64,000 bases of DNA from Candidatus Pseudomonas phytovorans (GCA_029202525.1 CP119325.1:1191001-1255000), one strand, 5' to 3'. Counted from the stretch's first letter, positions 1 to 9,803 are shown. A program made the numbers and translations. Notes: a model not told the origin generated them from the letters alone.

Positions 1-651
1 GCCAGTGCTGCCGAATTCAAGGTGGCCATCGGCGACTGGATCAAGAGCCATCTCAGTGACCTGCAGCTGGTGGGCAAGGGCATGGCGCACATGTTCGTGA
101 CGCTGCTGATCGGCATGATCCTTGGTGCCATCATTGCCTTGCAGCGCATTCCCGATGTATCCCGGCGCAAGCCACTGGCGGCGGCGCTGTTCGAGCGCCT
201 GAACCTGCTGGTGAAGGCGTTTCGCAACATCGTCTTCGCGCAGATCAAGATCTCGTTGCTGAACACGGCCTTTACCGGCATTTTCCTGGCCGTGGTGATG
301 CCGCTGTTCGGCGTGCACTTGCCCCTGACCAAGACGCTGATCGTGCTGACCTTCCTGCTGGGCTTGCTGCCAGTGATCGGCAACCTGATGTCCAATACCC
401 TGATCACCATCGTCGGCCTGTCGCTGTCGGTCTGGGTGGCGGCGGCGGCGCTGGGTTACCTGATCGTCATCCACAAGGTCGAGTACTTCCTCAACGCGCG
501 GATCGTCGGTGGGCAGATCAGTGCCAAGGCGTGGGAACTGCTGCTGGCGATGCTGGTGTTCGAGGCGGCGTTCGGGCTGCCTGGTGTGGTGGCGGGGCCG
601 ATCTACTATGCCTACCTCAAGAGTGAGCTGAAGCGGGAAGAGCTGGTCTGA
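1..651 (+). CDS. AI-2E family transporter, C-terminal part
   Basis: The reading frame is open from the first base, so the true start lies upstream of the window. About 216 residues remain. They contain several long hydrophobic helices, including a pair around the GLLPVIGNL segment, and end in the cytoplasmic tail YAYLKSELKREELV. This is the C-terminal half expected of the AI-2E/UPF0118 permease family (PerM, YdiK, YhhT), inner-membrane proteins of about 350 residues. Members have been linked to autoinducer-2 or ion export, but most have no proven substrate. The gene ends in a REP hairpin and converges on the Hsp70-like gene. The family is fairly sure; the substrate is unknown. Confidence 0.8.
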   Translation, partial: ASAAEFKVAIGDWIKSHLSDLQLVGKGMAHMFVTLLIGMILGAIIALQRIPDVSRRKPLAAALFERLNLLVKAFRNIVFAQIKISLLNTAFTGIFLAVVMPLFGVHLPLTKTLIVLTFLLGLLPVIGNLMSNTLITIVGLSLSVWVAAAALGYLIVIHKVEYFLNARIVGGQISAKAWELLLAMLVFEAAFGLPGVVAGPIYYAYLKSELKREELV

Positions 652-660
652 TCTCCTGTC

Positions 661-759
661 CCGGCCCTTTCGCGGGACAAGCCCGCTCCCACAGGATCAC
701 CATTGCCGCTGAGCTATAGGTAATCCTGTGGGAGCGGGCTTGTCCCGCGAAGAGGCCGG
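661..759. repeat. REP pair (inverted) between convergent genes
   Basis: Two about 35-base REP copies face each other at 661-695 and 725-759. They share the core CGCGGGACAAGCCCGCTCCC and can fold into one long stem. They lie between two converging genes, where such pairs can act as bidirectional transcription barriers or mRNA 3' ends. The type is the species-specific REP of P. putida. Confidence 0.85.
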
Positions 760-778
760 CGCAGGTTACAGATAGGTA

Positions 779-2050
779 TCAGGCCGCTCCGTAGCGCTTG
801 CGGGCTTCGATAGCCAGGCCACTACCAATGCTGCCAAAGATATTGCCTTCCACATGCCGCGCATTCGGCAGCATTGCCGCCACACTGTTGCGCAACGCCG
901 GAATACCGCTGGAACCACCCGTGAAGAACACCGTATCGACCTGGCTTTCGCTCACGCCAGCCTTGGCCAGCAACTCGGTCACGCTACCGCGCACACGCTC
1001 CAGCAACCCATCGATCGCCTCTTCAAACAGCACGCGGGTCAGCTCTGCAGTCAGCTCAGGCTCGACCCGGCGCAGGTCGATGCTGCGGCTGGTGTGCTCG
1101 GTCAGCTCGATCTTGCTGGCTTCCACTTCCATCGCCAGCCAGTGCCCGGCACGTTGCTCGATCAACTTGAACAGGCGGTCGATACCAAAGCTGTCCTCGA
1201 TGTCGTAGCGCATGCTGCCCAGCGCCAGTTGCGACTTTTGCGCGTACACGGCGTTGATGGTGTGCCAGGTGGCCAGGTTGAGGTGGTAGCTGGTGGGCAT
1301 CAGCGCGCCGCTCTTCATGCGGCTGCCGTAGCCGAACAGCGGCATCACGCCCTGCAGGCTCAGCTGCTTGTCGAAGTCGGTACCGCCGATGTGCACGCCG
1401 CCGGTGGCGAGAATGTCGCTTTGGCGCTCGGCGACCAGGTGGCGCTCGGGCGACAGGCGGATCAGGGTAAAGTCCGAAGTACCCCCGCCTATGTCGACGA
1501 TCAGCACCAGCTCTTCACGGCTGATGCCTGACTCGTAGTCGAACGCCGCGGCAATCGGCTCGTACTGGAACGACACGTCCTTGAAGCCGATCTTGCGCGC
1601 CACGTCGGCCAGGGTGTCCTCGGCTTCCTGGTCGGCCGCCGGGTCTTCGTCGACGAAGAACACCGGCCTGCCCAGTACCACCTGCTCGAATTCGCGGCCA
1701 GCGGCGGCCTCGGCGCGCTTTTTCAGCTCACCGATGAACATGCCCAGCAGGTCCTTGAACGGCAGGGCGCTGCCCAGCACGCTGGTGTCGTGCTTGATCA
1801 GCTTGGAGCCCAGCAGGCTTTTCAGCGAGCGCATCAGGCGGCCTTCGTAGCCTTCCAGGTACTCGTGCAGCGCCAGGCGGCCATACACCGGGCGGCGCTC
1901 TTCGATGTTGAAGAACACCACCGAGGGCAAGGTGATCTTGCCGTCTTCCAGGGCAATCAGCGACTCCACGCCAGGGCGGTGCCAGCCGACCGTGGAGTTG
2001 GAGGTGCCAAAGTCGATGCCCAGGGCGCGGGCCGGGGATACGTCAGACAT
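779..2050 (-). CDS. Hsp70-family ATPase, YegD-like
   Basis: The 423-residue product is an actin-fold ATPase. The N-terminal phosphate loop is GIDFGTSNS (about residues 11-19), the second phosphate motif is DIGGGTSDF in the middle, and the adenosine motif GGSSGIPALR is near the C-terminus. It stops there, so it lacks the substrate-binding and lid domains of DnaK (about 640 residues). This matches E. coli YegD-type short Hsp70 proteins, whose clients are unknown. It is divergent from cbpA with about 165 bases between the starts, so a shared chaperone-linked control region is possible. The role as a chaperone is inference. Confidence 0.85.
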   Translation of the reverse strand: MSDVSPARALGIDFGTSNSTVGWHRPGVESLIALEDGKITLPSVVFFNIEERRPVYGRLALHEYLEGYEGRLMRSLKSLLGSKLIKHDTSVLGSALPFKDLLGMFIGELKKRAEAAAGREFEQVVLGRPVFFVDEDPAADQEAEDTLADVARKIGFKDVSFQYEPIAAAFDYESGISREELVLIVDIGGGTSDFTLIRLSPERHLVAERQSDILATGGVHIGGTDFDKQLSLQGVMPLFGYGSRMKSGALMPTSYHLNLATWHTINAVYAQKSQLALGSMRYDIEDSFGIDRLFKLIEQRAGHWLAMEVEASKIELTEHTSRSIDLRRVEPELTAELTRVLFEEAIDGLLERVRGSVTELLAKAGVSESQVDTVFFTGGSSGIPALRNSVAAMLPNARHVEGNIFGSIGSGLAIEARKRYGAA

Positions 2051-2214
2051 GGGAAATCAGCTTCCGGAGCGAAAACGGCCGCGCAGTGTATGCCACTTGG
2101 CTACAGAATCAAGACCAGTCGTCTGCCATGGCGCAAACCCAAAGCGCCCTTGAAAGGCTATGCTTGACCCCTATCTTCAGTTGCAACACGCACTTTCACA
2201 TTGGTGATCCACAG

Positions 2215-3171
2215 ATGGACTTCAAAGACTATTACAAGATACTCGGCGTAGAGCCCACGGCGGACGACAAGGCGATCAAGGCCGCGTACCGCAAGCTGGC
2301 GCGCAAGTATCACCCCGATGTCAGCAAGGAACGCGACGCCGAGGACAAGTTCAAAGAGGCCAACGAGGCCTACGAAGTGCTGGGCGACGCGCAGAAACGT
2401 GCCGAATTCGACGAAATTCGCAAGTACGGAGGCCAGCATGGCCGGCCGTTCCAGGCACCACCGGGCTGGGAAAACCGAGGCGGCGGTGGTGGCTTCGAAG
2501 GCGGCGACTTCTCCGACTTCTTCAGCTCGATGTTTGGTGGTGGCCGGGGAGGCAGCCCCTTCGGTGGCGCCCGGCAGCAGCAACGCAGTGCCGGCAGGCG
2601 GGGGCAGGACGTGGAGCTTGAACTGGCAGTATTCCTTGAAGAGACCCTGAGCAAGGAATCCAAGCAGATCAGCTTCCAGGTGCCGCAAACCAATGCCATG
2701 GGCCAACGCACCGGCTTCACCACCAAGACCCTGAACGTGAAGATTCCGGCCGGGGTGACCGACGGCGAGCGTATCCGGCTCAAGGGCCAGGGCGCGCCGG
2801 GCAGCGGTGGCGGGGCCAATGGGGACCTGTTCCTGACCATCCGCATGGCACCGCACCCGCTGTTCGATGTCGAAGGCCATGACCTGATCATCACCGTGCC
2901 GCTGGCACCGTGGGAAGCGGCCCTGGGCACCAAGGTGGCGGTGCCTACCCTGGAAGGCAAGATCAACCTGACCATCCGCCCCGACAGCCAGAGCGGCCAG
3001 CGCCTTCGGGTGCCGGGCAAGGGCCTGGCGAACAAGAGCGGTGAGCGCGGCAACCTTTACGCGCAATTGAAAGTGGTTATGCCGCCGACCTCCGATGAGG
3101 CTGCCCGCGAACTGTGGACCCAGCTTTCCGAGAAGGCTGCGTTCAACCCGAGGACACAATGGAGTAAGTGA
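2215..3171 (+). CDS. cbpA: DnaJ-type co-chaperone CbpA (curved DNA-binding protein)
   Basis: The product has 318 residues. Residues 1-70 are a J domain with the HPD tripeptide at 33-35, which stimulates DnaK ATPase. A Gly/Phe-rich linker follows (about 85-120), then the two beta-barrel client-binding domains of the DnaJ C-terminus. The CxxCxGxG zinc fingers of DnaJ are absent, which marks the CbpA class. In E. coli CbpA is a DnaK partner and nucleoid protein of stationary phase. The ATG at 2215 is chosen because it gives the canonical DFKDYYKILGV start of a J domain; upstream in-frame codons add no conserved sequence. The gene is followed three bases later by cbpM. Confidence 0.95.
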   Translation: MDFKDYYKILGVEPTADDKAIKAAYRKLARKYHPDVSKERDAEDKFKEANEAYEVLGDAQKRAEFDEIRKYGGQHGRPFQAPPGWENRGGGGGFEGGDFSDFFSSMFGGGRGGSPFGGARQQQRSAGRRGQDVELELAVFLEETLSKESKQISFQVPQTNAMGQRTGFTTKTLNVKIPAGVTDGERIRLKGQGAPGSGGGANGDLFLTIRMAPHPLFDVEGHDLIITVPLAPWEAALGTKVAVPTLEGKINLTIRPDSQSGQRLRVPGKGLANKSGERGNLYAQLKVVMPPTSDEAARELWTQLSEKAAFNPRTQWSK

Positions 3172-3173
3172 TC

Positions 3174-3479
3174 ATGAGCAGCACCCTGATCGTTCAACTG
3201 GACATGCGTACCTTGTGTCAGGAAGCCGATGTCACGGCGGACTGCGTGATCGAAATCGTCGAACACGGCATTGTCGAACCCTCTGGGCGAACGCCTGAGG
3301 ATTGGTTGTTCGACGATCAGGCGCCGCTGCTGACCAAGCGTGCGGCCAAGCTGCACCAGGAATTGGAGCTGGAGTGGGAAGGGGTGGCGCTGGCGCTGGA
3401 GCTGTTGCAGGAAGTGCAGCAGTTGCGCAGTGAGAACAACATGCTGAGACAGAGGCTGGGCAGGTTTACCCAAATGTAA
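3174..3479 (+). CDS. cbpM: Chaperone modulator CbpM
   Basis: This is a 101-residue MerR-like helix-turn-helix/coiled-coil protein. In E. coli CbpM binds the J domain of CbpA and blocks both its DnaK-stimulating and DNA-binding activity. The C-terminal half is a leucine-rich amphipathic helix (LHQELELEWEGVALALELL then LRSENNMLRQRLG). The start at 3174 has GGAG nine bases upstream; a GTG six bases earlier overlaps the cbpA stop and has poorer spacing. Tight coupling to cbpA fits a co-expressed partner and inhibitor. Confidence 0.92.
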   Translation: MSSTLIVQLDMRTLCQEADVTADCVIEIVEHGIVEPSGRTPEDWLFDDQAPLLTKRAAKLHQELELEWEGVALALELLQEVQQLRSENNMLRQRLGRFTQM

Positions 3480-3490
3480 GGTTTGCAGGC

Positions 3491-3590
3491 CCGGCCTCTT
3501 CGCGGGGCAAGCCCGCTCCCACAGGTACTTCACTGAATCTGAAGGGAGTGGGTTACTTGTGGGAGCGGGCTTGTCCCGCGAAGAGGCCGG
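3491..3590. repeat. REP pair (inverted) after cbpM
   Basis: REP copies at 3491-3526 and 3556-3590 face each other between the converging cbpM and acetyltransferase genes. The two arms differ at a few bases (GGGGCAAGCCC versus the complement of GGGACAAGCCC). Confidence 0.85.
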
Positions 3591-3607
3591 TTCAGCCGAC
3601 ATCAATT

Positions 3608-4123
3608 TCAGGTCGGTTCAGCCCCCGGGTTCAGCACCAGTTGCATGAAGGTCAGGTCCAGCCAGCGGCCAAACTTCACACCCACCTGAGGCATTTGCCC
3701 GGTCACCACGAAGCCCAGCCGCTCATGAATGCGCACCGAAGCGGTATTGCCACTTTCAATGGCCGCGACCATCACGTGCTTGCCGCAATCCCGCGCACGC
3801 TCCACCAGCGCCGCCATCAATACCGGCCCCAGCCCCTTGCCACGCTGGTCGCCGCGGATATACACCGAGTGCTCCACGGTGTAGCGAAACCCTTCAAACG
3901 GCCGCCAGTCGCCAAACGAGGCATACCCCAGTACACCCGTCTCATCCACAGCCACCAAGATCGGATACCCCTGCTGCGCCCGCGCTTCAAACCAGGCCTG
4001 GCGGTTGCCCAGGTCGACCGGGGTTTCGTTCCAGATCGCCGTGGTATTGCGCACCGCGTCGTTGTAGATGTCGAGGATGCCCGGTACGTCAGTGGGCAGG
4101 GCGTCGCGGATTTCGTAACTCAT
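3608..4123 (-). CDS. GNAT N-acetyltransferase, phosphinothricin/methionine-sulfoximine type
   Basis: The 171-residue protein has the GNAT fold. The acetyl-CoA pyrophosphate loop is visible as RGDQRGKGLG (about residues 91-100), and the C-terminal strand motif is IHERLGFVVTGQMPQVG. The N-terminus (IRDALPTDVPGILDIYNDAVRNT) and the WFEAR segment resemble the Pat/MSAT subgroup, which acetylates phosphinothricin, methionine sulfoximine or methionine sulfone. It stands alone between cbpM and urtE, both in convergent or spaced arrangement, with no obvious operon. Family sure, substrate only likely. Confidence 0.85.
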   Translation of the reverse strand: MSYEIRDALPTDVPGILDIYNDAVRNTTAIWNETPVDLGNRQAWFEARAQQGYPILVAVDETGVLGYASFGDWRPFEGFRYTVEHSVYIRGDQRGKGLGPVLMAALVERARDCGKHVMVAAIESGNTASVRIHERLGFVVTGQMPQVGVKFGRWLDLTFMQLVLNPGAEPT

Positions 4124-4154
4124 GACAGCGTCTCGCAGGGTCGTTGCTCGCAGA

Positions 4155-4853
4155 TTAAATGGTTACCAGCCCACGCACACCTTCGGCTTGCATGTTTTCA
4201 CCACGGCCGCGCTGCACTATCTCGCCACGGGCCATGACCAGGTACTGGTCGGCCAGTGCTTCGGCAAAGTCGTAGAACTGCTCCACCAGCAGGATGGCCA
4301 TGTCGCCGCGCTCGGCCAGGCGGCGGATGACCGCACCGATTTCCTTGATGACCGAGGGCTGGATGCCTTCGGTCGGTTCGTCAAGAATCAGCAGGCGCGG
4401 GCGGCTGGCCAAAGCGCGGCCGATGGCCAGCTGTTGTTGCTGGCCACCGGACAAGTCGCCGCCTCGACGTTGCTTCATCTGCTCCAGCACCGGGAACAGT
4501 TCGTAGATGAACGCTGGCACTTCACGGGCTTCACGGGCAGGGAAGCGTGACAGGCCCATCAGCAGGTTTTCCTCGACAGTAAGGCGTGGGAAAATCTCGC
4601 GGCCTTGGGGCACGTAGGCAATGCCAGCGTGGACCCGCTGTTGCGGTTTGAGGGCGGTGATCGGCTTGCCTTCCCATGTGATGCTGCCGTCGCGGGCGGG
4701 TACCAGGCCCATCAGGCAGCGCAGCAAGGTGGTCTTGCCCACGCCATTGCGGCCGAGCAGGCAGGTGACTTCGCCGACTTTGGCTTCGAAAGACAGGCCG
4801 CGCAGGATGTGGCTGCCGCCGTAGTACTGGTGCAACGTGTCGATTTTCAGCAT
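4155..4853 (-). CDS. urtE: Urea ABC transporter ATPase UrtE
   Basis: The 232-residue ATPase belongs to the branched-chain amino-acid (HAAT) type of ABC importers. It has Walker A GRNGVGKTT (residues 34-42), signature LSGGQQQQLAIGRAL and Walker B LLILDEP. With UrtD it powers the UrtBC permease at the inner face of the membrane. The start at 4853 gives the conserved MLKIDTLHQYYGGSHIL N-terminus; the frame is open further upstream but that sequence overlaps urtD out of frame and is not conserved. It is the last gene of urtABCDE, 19 bases after urtD. Confidence 0.95.
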   Translation of the reverse strand: MLKIDTLHQYYGGSHILRGLSFEAKVGEVTCLLGRNGVGKTTLLRCLMGLVPARDGSITWEGKPITALKPQQRVHAGIAYVPQGREIFPRLTVEENLLMGLSRFPAREAREVPAFIYELFPVLEQMKQRRGGDLSGGQQQQLAIGRALASRPRLLILDEPTEGIQPSVIKEIGAVIRRLAERGDMAILLVEQFYDFAEALADQYLVMARGEIVQRGRGENMQAEGVRGLVTI

Positions 4854-4872
4854 GTCATGTCCTTGGAATTGA

Positions 4873-5726
<854 letters not shown>

Positions 5727-5730
<4 letters not shown>

Positions 5731-6806
5731 GGCTGGCTCCTTTTCTTCAACAGGCCGACCACGCCCTTGGGCAGGTACAGGGTGACGACGATGAACAGCG
5801 CGCCGAGGAAGAACAGCCAGAACTCCGGGAAGGCCACGGTGAACCAGCTCTTCATGCCATTGACCAGGCCGGCGCCGAGCAGCGGGCCGATCAGCGTGCC
5901 GCGCCCGCCCAGGGCCACCCACACGGCGGCTTCGATGGAGTTGGTCGGCGACATTTCGCTGGGGTTGATGATGCCCACCTGCGGCACGTACAGCGCGCCC
6001 GCCAGGCCGCACAGTACAGCGCTCAGCACCCACACCAGCAGCTTGAAACCGCGCGGGTCGTAGCCGCAGAACATCAGGCGGTTCTCGGCGTCGCGCACGC
6101 CGGTAAGCAGGCGGCCGAACTTGCTGCGGGTCAGGCGCCAGCACAGGTACAGGCTGGCCAGCAGCAGGCCGACGGTGAGCAGGAACAGCACGGCCCGGGT
6201 GCCCTGCGCGGTGATGTCGAAGCCGAGGATGGTGCGGAAGCTGGTGAAGCCGTTGTTGCCGCCAAAGCCGGTTTCGTTGCGGAAGAACAGCAGCATGCCG
6301 GCGAAGGTCAGGGCCTGGGTCATGATCGAAAAGTACACGCCTTTGATCCGCGAGCGAAAGGCGAACCAGCCGAACACCAGCGCCAGCAGCCCAGGCGCCA
6401 GCACCACCAGGCACAGGGCCCAGGCAAAATGCTGGGTACCGGCCCAGTACCATGGCAGCTCGGTCCACGACAGGAATGCCATGAACCCTGGAAGGGCGTC
6501 ACCGGATGCCTGGCGCATCAGGTACATGCCCATGGCATAGCCACCAAGGGCGAAGAACAGGCCGTGACCCAGCGACAGCAGGCCGGCATAGCCCCAGACC
6601 AGGTCCAGGGCCAGGGCGACGATGGCGTAGCAGAGGATCTTGCCGACCAGGGTCAGGGTGTAGGCCGACACTTGCAAGGTATGGTCTGTCGGCAGCAGTG
6701 AGAGCAACGGCAGGGCTACCAGCAGCAGGACGACGAGGGCGCCGATGGCCAGGGTCAGGCGTGGCCCGGCCTTTTGTGTAGCGGTGACAAGCAGTGGCTG
6801 GTTCAT
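5727..6806 (-). CDS. urtC: Urea ABC transporter permease UrtC
   Basis: This 359-residue LivM-type permease has about nine or ten hydrophobic helices. It forms the membrane channel with UrtB for urea uptake. The start at 6806 shares its first base with the last base of the urtB stop (TGATG), which fixes the start and couples translation. The family motif AENRLMFCGYDPRGFKLLVW and the Gly-rich ALGGRGTLIGPLLGAG segment contact the ATPases in relatives of LivM. Confidence 0.95.
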
Positions 6807-8293
6807 CAGTCGATTACCCGTCCCTTGAGGGCGAACAGGCCTTGCGGGCGCTTCTGGATGAACAGAATGATCAACGCAAGGATGAGGATCTTGCCGAGCA
6901 CGGCACCGATCTGCGGTTCCAGCAGTTTGTTGGCGATGCCAAGGCCGAATGCTGCCCAGAGGCTGCCGGCCAATTGCCCGACACCACCCAGCACCACCAC
7001 CAGGAACGAGTCGATGATGTAGCTCTGGCCCAGGTCCGGGCCAACGTTGCCGACCTGGCTCAGGGCTACGCCGCCAAGCCCGGCGATGCCCGAGCCCAGG
7101 CCGAAGGCGAGCATGTCGACGCGTCCGGTGGGCACGCCGCAGCAGGCGGCCATGTTGCGGTTCTGGGTGACCGCACGCACGTTCAGGCCCAGCCGAGTGC
7201 GGTTGAGCAGCAGCCAGGTGAGCAGCACCACGGCCAGGGCGAAGCCGATGATCACCAGACGGTTGTATGGCAGCACCAGGTTCGGCAGCAGCTGGATGCC
7301 GCCGGACAGCCATGCCGGGTTGCTGACCTCGACATTTTGCGCGCCGAACAGCAGGCGGATGGCCTGAATCAGGATCAGGCTGATGCCCCAGGTGGCCAGT
7401 AAGGTTTCCAGCGGGCGACCGTAGAGGTGGCGGATCACCGTGCGTTCCAGCGCCATGCCGACCCCGGCACTGACGGCAAAGGCCACCGGCAGGGCAATCA
7501 GCGGGTAAAACTCGATGGCGCCCGGGGCGTAGCGTTGCAACAGCACCTGGACCATGTAGGTGCTGTAGGCGCCAAGCATCAGCATCTCGCCGTGGGCCAT
7601 GTTGATCACCCCCAGCAGGCCGAAGGTGATCGCAAGGCCGAGCGCAGCCAGCAGCAGGATCGAACCGAGCGACAGGCCGCTGAACGCCTGGCCGAGCAGT
7701 TCGCCAACCAGCAGCTTGCGCTTGACCTGGGCCAGGCTGGTTTCGGCAGCGGTGCGCACGCCCGGGTCGGCTTCTGCGTCGGGTTGCAGCAGCGCTTCAA
7801 GGCGGGTGCGGGCCACCGGGTCACCGGTTTCGCCCAGCAAGCGCACGGCGGCCAAGCGCACGGCTGGCTCGCTGGCGCCCAGTTGCAGGTTGGCCAGGGC
7901 CAGGCCGAGGGCGGCGTGCACGGCGGCGTCTGGCTCGCTGGCGAAGCGCCGGTCGAGGAAGGCCATTTGTGCCGGTTGTGCGCTTTTTTGCAGTTGTTGC
8001 GCGGCGGTCAGACGCGTTTCGCTGTTGTCACTGAGCAACTGGTGGCTGGCCAGGGCGTTGTCGATCAGGCCGCGCAGGCGGTTGTTCAGGCGGACTTTGC
8101 GGGTGTCATCGCTGGCGATGCGGCCCTGACGCAGGTTGTCCAGTAGTGGCAGGCGCGCGGCATCGGGTTGCGCCGCCCAACCTTCGAGCAGGCGGGCTTG
8201 CTCGGCGGGCTTGGCGGTGAGGAAGAATTCGCCCTCGCTGGCCTGGGTGGCCAGAGGCATTAGCAGGAGTAAGGTGAGCAGGAGTCTGAGCAT
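6806..8293 (-). CDS. urtB: Urea ABC transporter permease UrtB with N-terminal extension
   Basis: The 495-residue product starts with a signal-like hydrophobic segment (LLLTLLLLMPLATQAS). Then come about 175 polar, Ala/Leu-rich helical residues that look like short repeated helices, and finally a LivH-type permease domain of about 300 residues. The extra N-terminal domain would lie in the periplasm and is common to proteobacterial UrtB. The start at 8293 is chosen for the signal-like segment; the frame is open further upstream but that part is REP sequence. A 178-base REP-bearing gap separates it from urtA. Confidence 0.93.
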   Translation of the reverse strand: MLRLLLTLLLLMPLATQASEGEFFLTAKPAEQARLLEGWAAQPDAARLPLLDNLRQGRIASDDTRKVRLNNRLRGLIDNALASHQLLSDNSETRLTAAQQLQKSAQPAQMAFLDRRFASEPDAAVHAALGLALANLQLGASEPAVRLAAVRLLGETGDPVARTRLEALLQPDAEADPGVRTAAETSLAQVKRKLLVGELLGQAFSGLSLGSILLLAALGLAITFGLLGVINMAHGEMLMLGAYSTYMVQVLLQRYAPGAIEFYPLIALPVAFAVSAGVGMALERTVIRHLYGRPLETLLATWGISLILIQAIRLLFGAQNVEVSNPAWLSGGIQLLPNLVLPYNRLVIIGFALAVVLLTWLLLNRTRLGLNVRAVTQNRNMAACCGVPTGRVDMLAFGLGSGIAGLGGVALSQVGNVGPDLGQSYIIDSFLVVVLGGVGQLAGSLWAAFGLGIANKLLEPQIGAVLGKILILALIILFIQKRPQGLFALKGRVID

Positions 8294-8318
8294 GCGGGCA
8301 ATCCTGGAAATCGGCGGT

Positions 8319-8452
8319 GGATTCTTCGCGGGTGAACCCGCTCCCACAGGTACGGCGCAAGCGCTGAAGTTTGTGCAATCCCTGTGGGAGGTACGGTGCA
8401 ATGGCTGAATCCTGTGCGGTCCCTGTGGGAGCGGGTTTACCCGCGAATGGGC
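8319..8452. repeat. REP pair with a broken third copy, inside the urt operon
   Basis: A REP copy at 8319-8350 and an inverted copy at 8421-8452 flank a degenerate fragment (CCTGTGGGAG at about 8381-8390). They lie between urtA and urtB, inside an operon transcribed right to left. The right copy continues into a GGGCCGCATAGCGGCCC hairpin at 8449-8465. Such structures can stabilise or end the upstream mRNA. Confidence 0.8.
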
Positions 8453-8471
8453 CGCATAGCGGCCCGTACAC

Positions 8472-9737
8472 TCAGTTACCTTTCACGGCGTAATCAGGCC
8501 GCTTGTCATTGCCCGGAATGAACGGGCTCCAAGGCTGCGCCCGCAGCGGTTGCTCGGTTTCCCACACCACACTGAACTGCCCGTCATCCTGGATCTCGCC
8601 GATCATCACCGGCTTGTGCAGGTGGTGGTTGGTCTTGTCCATGGTCAGGGTGAAGCCCGACGGTGCTTTAAAGCTCTGCCCGGCCAGCGCTTCGCGCACT
8701 TTGTCGACATCGGTGGACTTGGCCTTCTCGGCGGCCTGCGCCCACATGTGGATACCCACGTAGGTGGCCTCCATCGGGTCGTTGGTCACCGCCTTGTCGG
8801 CACCTGGCAGGCCCTTGGCCTTGGCGTAGGCTTTCCAGTCGGCGACGAACTTCTGGTTGACCGGATTATCCACCGACTCGAAGTAGTTCCACGCCGCCAG
8901 GTGGCCCACCAGCGGCTTGGTGTCGATGCCGCGCAGTTCTTCTTCACCCACCGAGAATGCTACCACCGGCACGTCGGTGGCCTTCAGGCCCTGGTTGGCC
9001 AGTTCCTTGTAGAACGGCACGTTGGAGTCGCCGTTGACGGTTGAGATGACTGCAGTCTTGCCGCCGGCGGAGAACTTCTTGATGTTGGCGACGATGGTCT
9101 GGTAATCGGCGTGGCCAAATGGCGTGTACACCTCTTCGATGTCCTTGTCGGCCACGCCTTTGCTGTGCAGGAAGGCGCGCAGGATCTTGTTGGTGGTGCG
9201 CGGGTAGACGTAGTCGGTGCCCAACAGGAAGAAGCGCTTGGCGCTGCCGCCGTCTTCGCTCATCACGTACTCAACGGCCGGGATTGCCTGCTGGTTGGGC
9301 GCGGCGCCGGTGTAGAACACGTTGGGCGACATCTCTTCACCCTCGTACTGCACCGGGTAGAACAACAGGCCGTTGAGCTCCTCGAACACCGGCAGCACCG
9401 ATTTGCGCGACACCGAGGTCCAGCAGCCGAATACCACCGCGACCTTGTCCTGGGTCAGCAGCTGGCGGCTCTTTTCAGCGAACAGCGGCCAGTTGGAGGC
9501 CGGGTCGACTACCACCGGTTCGAGCATCTTGCCGTTCACGCCACCCTTGGCGTTGATCTCGTCGATGGTCATGAGCGCCATGTCCTTGAGCGACGTCTCG
9601 GAAATGGCCATGGTCCCGGAAAGCGAATGCAGGATGCCGACCTTGATGGTTTCGGCGGCCTGGATACTCCAGCTCAGGCCCATTGCGGCAATCGATGCGC
9701 TAAGGGTAAAGGCCTTGATCAGACTGCGACGCTTCAT
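8472..9737 (-). CDS. urtA: Urea ABC transporter substrate-binding protein UrtA
   Basis: This 421-residue periplasmic binding protein (Peripla_BP_5 type) starts with a signal peptide: KRRSLIK, a hydrophobic stretch, then cleavage near SIQAAE. It is the high-affinity urea or short-amide receptor. The mature N-terminus IKVGILHSLSGTMAISE is the typical urea/amide-binding subgroup signature. The first gene of urtABCDE, it has a sigma-54 promoter about 50 bases upstream. The REP structures after it would favour excess UrtA over the membrane subunits. Confidence 0.95.
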   Translation of the reverse strand: MKRRSLIKAFTLSASIAAMGLSWSIQAAETIKVGILHSLSGTMAISETSLKDMALMTIDEINAKGGVNGKMLEPVVVDPASNWPLFAEKSRQLLTQDKVAVVFGCWTSVSRKSVLPVFEELNGLLFYPVQYEGEEMSPNVFYTGAAPNQQAIPAVEYVMSEDGGSAKRFFLLGTDYVYPRTTNKILRAFLHSKGVADKDIEEVYTPFGHADYQTIVANIKKFSAGGKTAVISTVNGDSNVPFYKELANQGLKATDVPVVAFSVGEEELRGIDTKPLVGHLAAWNYFESVDNPVNQKFVADWKAYAKAKGLPGADKAVTNDPMEATYVGIHMWAQAAEKAKSTDVDKVREALAGQSFKAPSGFTLTMDKTNHHLHKPVMIGEIQDDGQFSVVWETEQPLRAQPWSPFIPGNDKRPDYAVKGN

Positions 9738-9785
9738 GTGCTCTCTCCGCTGGGTTTTTTTGTGTTGGGCAAGCGGGGAGGGGTG

Positions 9786-9803
9786 TTGCAAGGGGTGTGC
9801 CTA
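9786..9803 (-). promoter_or_regulatory. Sigma-54 promoter of urtABCDE
   Basis: On the minus strand the sequence reads AGGCACACCCCTTGCAA, with GG at 9801-9800 and GC at 9789-9788 exactly ten bases apart. This matches the -24/-12 consensus TGGCAC-N5-TTGC at all key positions. Transcription would start near 9776, about 40 bases before the urtA ATG. A sigma-54 (RpoN/NtrC) promoter is what is expected for urea scavenging under nitrogen limitation. I did not find a convincing NtrC site pair in the remaining upstream bases. Confidence 0.72.

Noticed and set aside
8294..8401. Longer N-terminus for UrtB
   Set aside because: The extra codons are REP sequence read as protein; the signal-like start at 8293 is better.
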